Shown in pieces: positions 53,789-56,884 of a DNA stretch of 56,884 nt. The DNA comes from Dysgonomonas sp. 521 (GTDB lineage Bacteria > Bacteroidota > Bacteroidia > Bacteroidales > Dysgonomonadaceae): the NCBI RefSeq assembly GCF_010501055.1, contig NZ_QVMO01000017.1, positions 1-56,884 of the forward strand. The letters are read 5' to 3'. The notes below the pieces were generated by a model. The model did no database searches, had not been told where the DNA came from, and saw only the letters and a program-made list of their open reading frames with translations. Position 1 is the first letter of the stretch; each line of letters begins with the position of its first letter. The position numbers were made by a program, and so were the translations under genes.

Positions 53789-55218
53789 CCATTATGAATA
53801 CTATTCTTAACTGGCTAAAACGAAAGCAATCTATATTCTATATAGCGTGCTTTATTTTGTTATTCCTCAGTTTTTACACGAATGTGTTTAAAATAATCCC
53901 TGAAAACCGCTATCAGGAATACGAAACATTTGTAGAAGCTCTGGTTGTAGGCAAAATGGCTAAGGCTGAGAAAGACGGAATCTTTGCAGCATCCGGATTT
54001 ACAGGTGTAAACTATGATAAAGATCTGGTTAAAAGCAGTATATTAGCTGGCGACCAGATAAATGACTTACTTATCCGTGACAGTATTATCACTCAATTCA
54101 AATTTGAACAGATAAAATACTACCTGCAGGAAGAAAAAACACCTGACGACTATTGCGTATATGTAAGTCATTCGGGAGGTAACGCCCTGTTTTGGTATGG
54201 CATACAAAAGATACTGCCATTCGACAACAGCACCAATTACCAGATATTAAGGCTGATAAACTGTATCCTGCTTTCTTTATCTCTGATGCTGATTATCGGA
54301 TGGATATACAGGAATTTCGGTTTCATCGCTGCTCTTGTAACGTTTCTTTTCACCTTCTTTTCTTCCTGGCTTGTCCTCTTCGGAGGAAATGGGTTATGGT
54401 GGGCTCTGTGGAATTTTTATGCGCCGTTTTTGGTTATGCTATTGCTATTAGAGAGACGGCATAACTCTCCGGATAGCGTATCAGTGAAAAAAATCCTGAT
54501 ATGGTTGTTTGTCGCAGTGTTAATTAAATTATTCTTCTCAGGGCTGGAATTTATATCTACAGCCATGCTGACTATATTTGTTCCAATCCTTTATTATGCC
54601 ATCTTGGAGAAGTGGAAGATCTTCGGCTTTATAAAGTTGTCGTTTAAAGCGGGATTGGTAGCAGGAGGAGCTGTTGTTTTACAGTTCTGTGCCCTTATCG
54701 TACAACTCAGATATTTGCTTGGCAACTATGATTCGGCGGTTCAATATCTGGCAAATGCTTTCTTAAGAAGATCGTCTTTTAAAAGCGGATTATCAGGAGC
54801 AGACCTGGATAGTGAACGGTTTGCCGATTCAGACTCTTTATCCTTCCTCTGGAATAATATTATTAAAGATTATCTGAGAGGCAATGCTTTCGAATGGGGA
54901 TTTTTTCATCCCGGATTTGAATTCTGGTTTGCTGTACTGATAGGGATTATCCTGTTTTTCGGAACAGTGATTTATTTACTCAACCTGAAGTTGAAAGACA
55001 GGAAATATAATGCTTTGGTCATTGCAACGTTTGTGTCTGCAGTATGCCCACTGTCATGGTATGTGATATTCAAAGAGCATTCTTTCTGGCATCCGCAGAT
55101 TGATTTTATTATCTGGTATATGCCATTCCTTTTGCTTGGGTTCGCCGTTATCGGGGTAGGTATATTATTACTCGTATCAAAGACGGGATTATTGAAAAAC
55201 AAACAGCAAAGTCATTAA
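53785..55218 (+). CDS. Polytopic membrane protein, GT-C-like
   Basis: 477 residues. One helix at about 16-36 is followed by a polar region of about 110 residues (contains YCVYVSHSGGNALFWYGIQK), then about ten helices from 148 to 470. There is an acidic/basic loop with FLRRSSFKSGLSGADLDSERF. Large hydrophobic proteins with an early extracytoplasmic loop resemble GT-C glycosyltransferases or sugar-lipid flippases, but no diagnostic motif was recognised. The ATG overlaps the previous stop; a second ATG lies three codons on. Context suggests a surface-glycan function with the two GT-like genes. Confidence 0.65.
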   Translation: MTIMNTILNWLKRKQSIFYIACFILLFLSFYTNVFKIIPENRYQEYETFVEALVVGKMAKAEKDGIFAASGFTGVNYDKDLVKSSILAGDQINDLLIRDSIITQFKFEQIKYYLQEEKTPDDYCVYVSHSGGNALFWYGIQKILPFDNSTNYQILRLINCILLSLSLMLIIGWIYRNFGFIAALVTFLFTFFSSWLVLFGGNGLWWALWNFYAPFLVMLLLLERRHNSPDSVSVKKILIWLFVAVLIKLFFSGLEFISTAMLTIFVPILYYAILEKWKIFGFIKLSFKAGLVAGGAVVLQFCALIVQLRYLLGNYDSAVQYLANAFLRRSSFKSGLSGADLDSERFADSDSLSFLWNNIIKDYLRGNAFEWGFFHPGFEFWFAVLIGIILFFGTVIYLLNLKLKDRKYNALVIATFVSAVCPLSWYVIFKEHSFWHPQIDFIIWYMPFLLLGFAVIGVGILLLVSKTGLLKNKQQSH

Positions 55219-55221
55219 TAA

Positions 55222-55253
55222 AGAAGCCCTTAATTGCTAACAATTAAGGGCTT
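55222..55253. terminator. Bidirectional terminator hairpin
   Basis: A perfect 14-bp stem, GAAGCCCTTAATTG (55222-55235) with its complement (55240-55253), and a 4-nt loop, between convergent genes. The T run is weak on both sides. Confidence 0.82.
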
Positions 55254-55257
55254 CCTT

Positions 55258-56430
55258 CTATTTTTCATCCTCGATATCTTCTCCATAATAAAAATCAGGG
55301 TCGAAGTCCTCGTCTTCGTCGTCCCAGTCTTCGTCGTCATAATCATCTTCCGGCAGAGGTTCTTCATCTTCCTCAAACTCTACAGTCTTTATATCCAGAT
55401 TGCGATGCGTTATATTTTCGAACGATTTACGGTACTCGCCGTCTGCATTCAGTTCGCGCCACAACAGGTCTTTCAACTGAGTAATATTATATCCTGTAAC
55501 AGACGAGATAAAAATATGCGGGATTTCAGGCAGATCGGCGGCTAAGGCCTCCATCAATTCATCATCCAGCATATCCGATTTGGAAATAGCCAATATCCTT
55601 CGCTTATCCAGCAATTCAGGATTGTATTGTGCTAATTCGTTCAACAAAACCCGATACTCCTGATGTATATCATCCGCATCGGCAGGAACCATAAACAACA
55701 GAAGCGAATTGCGTTCGATATGGCGCAAAAAGCGTAACCCCAGCCCTTTCCCTTCACTCGCGCCTTCGATAATACCGGGAATATCCGCCATTACAAATGA
55801 CTTATAGTCACGGTAACTTACGATACCGATTTTCGGCTCGAGGGTAGTGAACGGGTAGTTTGCAATCTTAGGTTTTGCCGCGCTTACAACCGAAAGCAGT
55901 GTTGATTTCCCTGCATTCGGAAACCCAACTAATCCCACATCTGCCAATACTTTCAGTTCCAGTATTATCCTCCGTTCCTGATACGGTTCTCCGGGCTGAG
56001 CATAACGCGGAGCCTGATTGGTAGACGTTTTGAAGTGATTATTTCCTCGTCCGCCCTTTCCTCCTTTGAGTAGGACTACCTCCTGTCCGTCCTCGGTCAC
56101 ATCGCAAAGATATTCTCCGGTTTCGGCATCATAAGCTACTGTACCACAAGGTACATCTATGATCTTCGAATCCCCGCTTTTTCCTGTACTCAGGCGACCC
56201 GATCCGCTTTCGCCATGTCCGGCAAGTATATGGCGCTGATATTTTAGGTGTAACAGTGTCCACATGTTGCGGTTACCACGGAGGATTATGTCTCCTCCAT
56301 TTCCACCGTCCCCCCCATCCGGGCCACCCTTAGGGATATATTTTTCCCTGCGGAAATGGGTAGAACCTCTACCACCTTTACCCGAGCGGCAATATATTTT
56401 GACGTAATCTATAAAATTCGAATCTGCCAT
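55258..56430 (-). CDS. obg: GTPase ObgE/CgtA
   Basis: 390 residues. The N-terminal glycine-rich Obg fold ([29 protein letters not shown]) precedes a G domain with G1 [10 protein letters not shown]3 DIPGIIEGA and G4 ISKSD. Obg acts in 50S ribosome assembly and stress control. The C-terminus is very acidic (from about residue 350, dominated by Asp and Glu), longer than in many relatives and possibly regulatory. Start chosen at [11 protein letters not shown]. The upstream spacer contains a TAATAATTGATA/TATCAATTATT palindrome, and then the right IS copy cuts whatever gene preceded it. Confidence 0.96.
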   Translation of the reverse strand: MADSNFIDYVKIYCRSGKGGRGSTHFRREKYIPKGGPDGGDGGNGGDIILRGNRNMWTLLHLKYQRHILAGHGESGSGRLSTGKSGDSKIIDVPCGTVAYDAETGEYLCDVTEDGQEVVLLKGGKGGRGNNHFKTSTNQAPRYAQPGEPYQERRIILELKVLADVGLVGFPNAGKSTLLSVVSAAKPKIANYPFTTLEPKIGIVSYRDYKSFVMADIPGIIEGASEGKGLGLRFLRHIERNSLLLFMVPADADDIHQEYRVLLNELAQYNPELLDKRRILAISKSDMLDDELMEALAADLPEIPHIFISSVTGYNITQLKDLLWRELNADGEYRKSFENITHRNLDIKTVEFEEDEEPLPEDDYDDEDWDDEDEDFDPDFYYGEDIEDEK

Positions 56431-56504
56431 ATTTTAAATTATAAGTTAATAATTGATAGGTCTTCACAATTCATTATTCATTGTCCATTATCAATTATTC
56501 TTTA

Positions 56505-56884
56505 CAATAGTTCGTTATAAATAGATATAATTGATTGATTTTCAACAAAATAAGCATTAAATAACTTGGATAGTTCGCTGATTATCAATATCTTAGTAGA
56601 TTGACCAAAATCTATAAAGTAATGACAACCAACGAATATCCAAATGCTAATGCATTTATACTTAATACTTTAAGTTCAGATATTTTTTCAAATATCAAGC
56701 AGACAAGAAAAAATTTTATATTCCACCTGCTAATGTTTTATTTAGGCATTAAAGGTAAAATAAATTTCTTGCAACTTGCTCGTTTTTCTCGGTACTGTGA
56801 ACAATATTTTAGAATAAATTTCGAGAATATATTCAATTTTCAGGATTTTAATTTTACGCTTATTTCCATGCAGAAGATAAAAGA
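56505..56884. repeat. Right arm of the 380-bp terminal inverted repeat (IS fragment)
   Basis: Exact reverse complement of 1-380. The outer IS edge is at 56505 (CAATAGTTCG). The DNA at 56504 and 381 beyond the arms differs, so no target duplication can be read between these two edges, as expected for two separate IS insertions. Confidence 0.93.
56622..56884 (+). CDS. IS transposase, N-terminal part (runs off the window)
   Basis: Identical to the frame at 1-263 and in opposite orientation, with ATG at 56622 and no stop before the window ends. It reads away from obg. The 117 bp between the IS edge and this ATG probably hold the IS promoter, although no full consensus was recognised. Confidence 0.7.
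   Translation, partial: MTTNEYPNANAFILNTLSSDIFSNIKQTRKNFIFHLLMFYLGIKGKINFLQLARFSRYCEQYFRINFENIFNFQDFNFTLISMQKIK

Noticed and set aside
1..56884. CRISPR array, tRNA or rRNA genes, prophage or integrative element
   Set aside because: No regularly spaced repeats, cloverleaf sequences, phage structural genes, integrase or conjugation genes were seen.

Overview
The window looks like a chromosomal contig from a Bacteroidales bacterium, probably Dysgonomonas-like. The phylum call rests on several things seen here: a MurF-alanine racemase fusion, GSCFA, HYC_CC_PP, DUF4836 and DUF2141 proteins, a lipoprotein alpha-2-macroglobulin, few Shine-Dalgarno sequences, and -7 boxes of the Bacteroidetes form TAnnTTTG in front of several genes. 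The genus is inference. I found no tRNA, rRNA, CRISPR array, prophage or plasmid module.

Both ends are the same 380 bp in opposite orientation (1-380 and 56505-56884). Each copy holds the first 87 codons of one insertion-sequence transposase, reading outward off the window. The unique segment therefore lies between two inverted IS copies. The left copy abuts the 3' remnant of a broken gene. The right copy sits just upstream of obg.

Layout. 0.7-7.5 kb: patatin-like lipase and peptidase E (convergent, overlapping), a DUF493 protein, MurF-Alr, a GSCFA protein and an unknown AT-rich gene. 7.6-11.3 kb: a possible small RNA, then pta, a divergent 3-hydroxyacyl-CoA dehydrogenase-like gene and ackA, all leftward behind a promoter with a palindromic operator candidate. 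11.3-18 kb, leftward: a YcxB-like membrane protein, an operon of YfiH, agmatine deiminase, a small unknown protein and N-carbamoylputrescine amidase, and clpB. 18.4-25.4 kb, rightward: rpsA, then a TolC, HlyD and two ABC-2 permease export operon with no ATPase. 25.4-29.1 kb: small genes (DUF2007, DUF2141, a membrane protein with its winged-helix partner, GlsB/YeaQ) and rlmD. 29.6-34.5 kb: a giant FAD/Fe-S oxidoreductase, then an AT-rich YwqK-like lipoprotein and HEAT-repeat pair. 35.2-38.2 kb: a small PPGQ lipoprotein, a Cys-rich HYC_CC_PP protein and a TonB-dependent receptor, probably for metal (copper) handling. 38.3-39.9 kb, leftward: AlkD-like and Dabb proteins and a lipoprotein. 40.7-44.2 kb: a DUF4836 lipoprotein, an ABC ATPase with altered motifs, and a MacB/FtsX-type permease. 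44.7-51.7 kb: ZupT and a 1857-residue alpha-2-macroglobulin with an intact thioester. 52-56.4 kb: two tandem paralogous glycosyltransferase-like proteins, a polytopic membrane protein, and obg (leftward).

The intergenic DNA is full of short palindromic elements in at least five families, several of them nested or flanked by direct repeats. The strongest candidates for undescribed biology are the DUF4836/ABC/permease operon, the PPGQ-HYC_CC_PP-receptor cassette, the tandem glycosyltransferase operon, and the palindromic repeat families.
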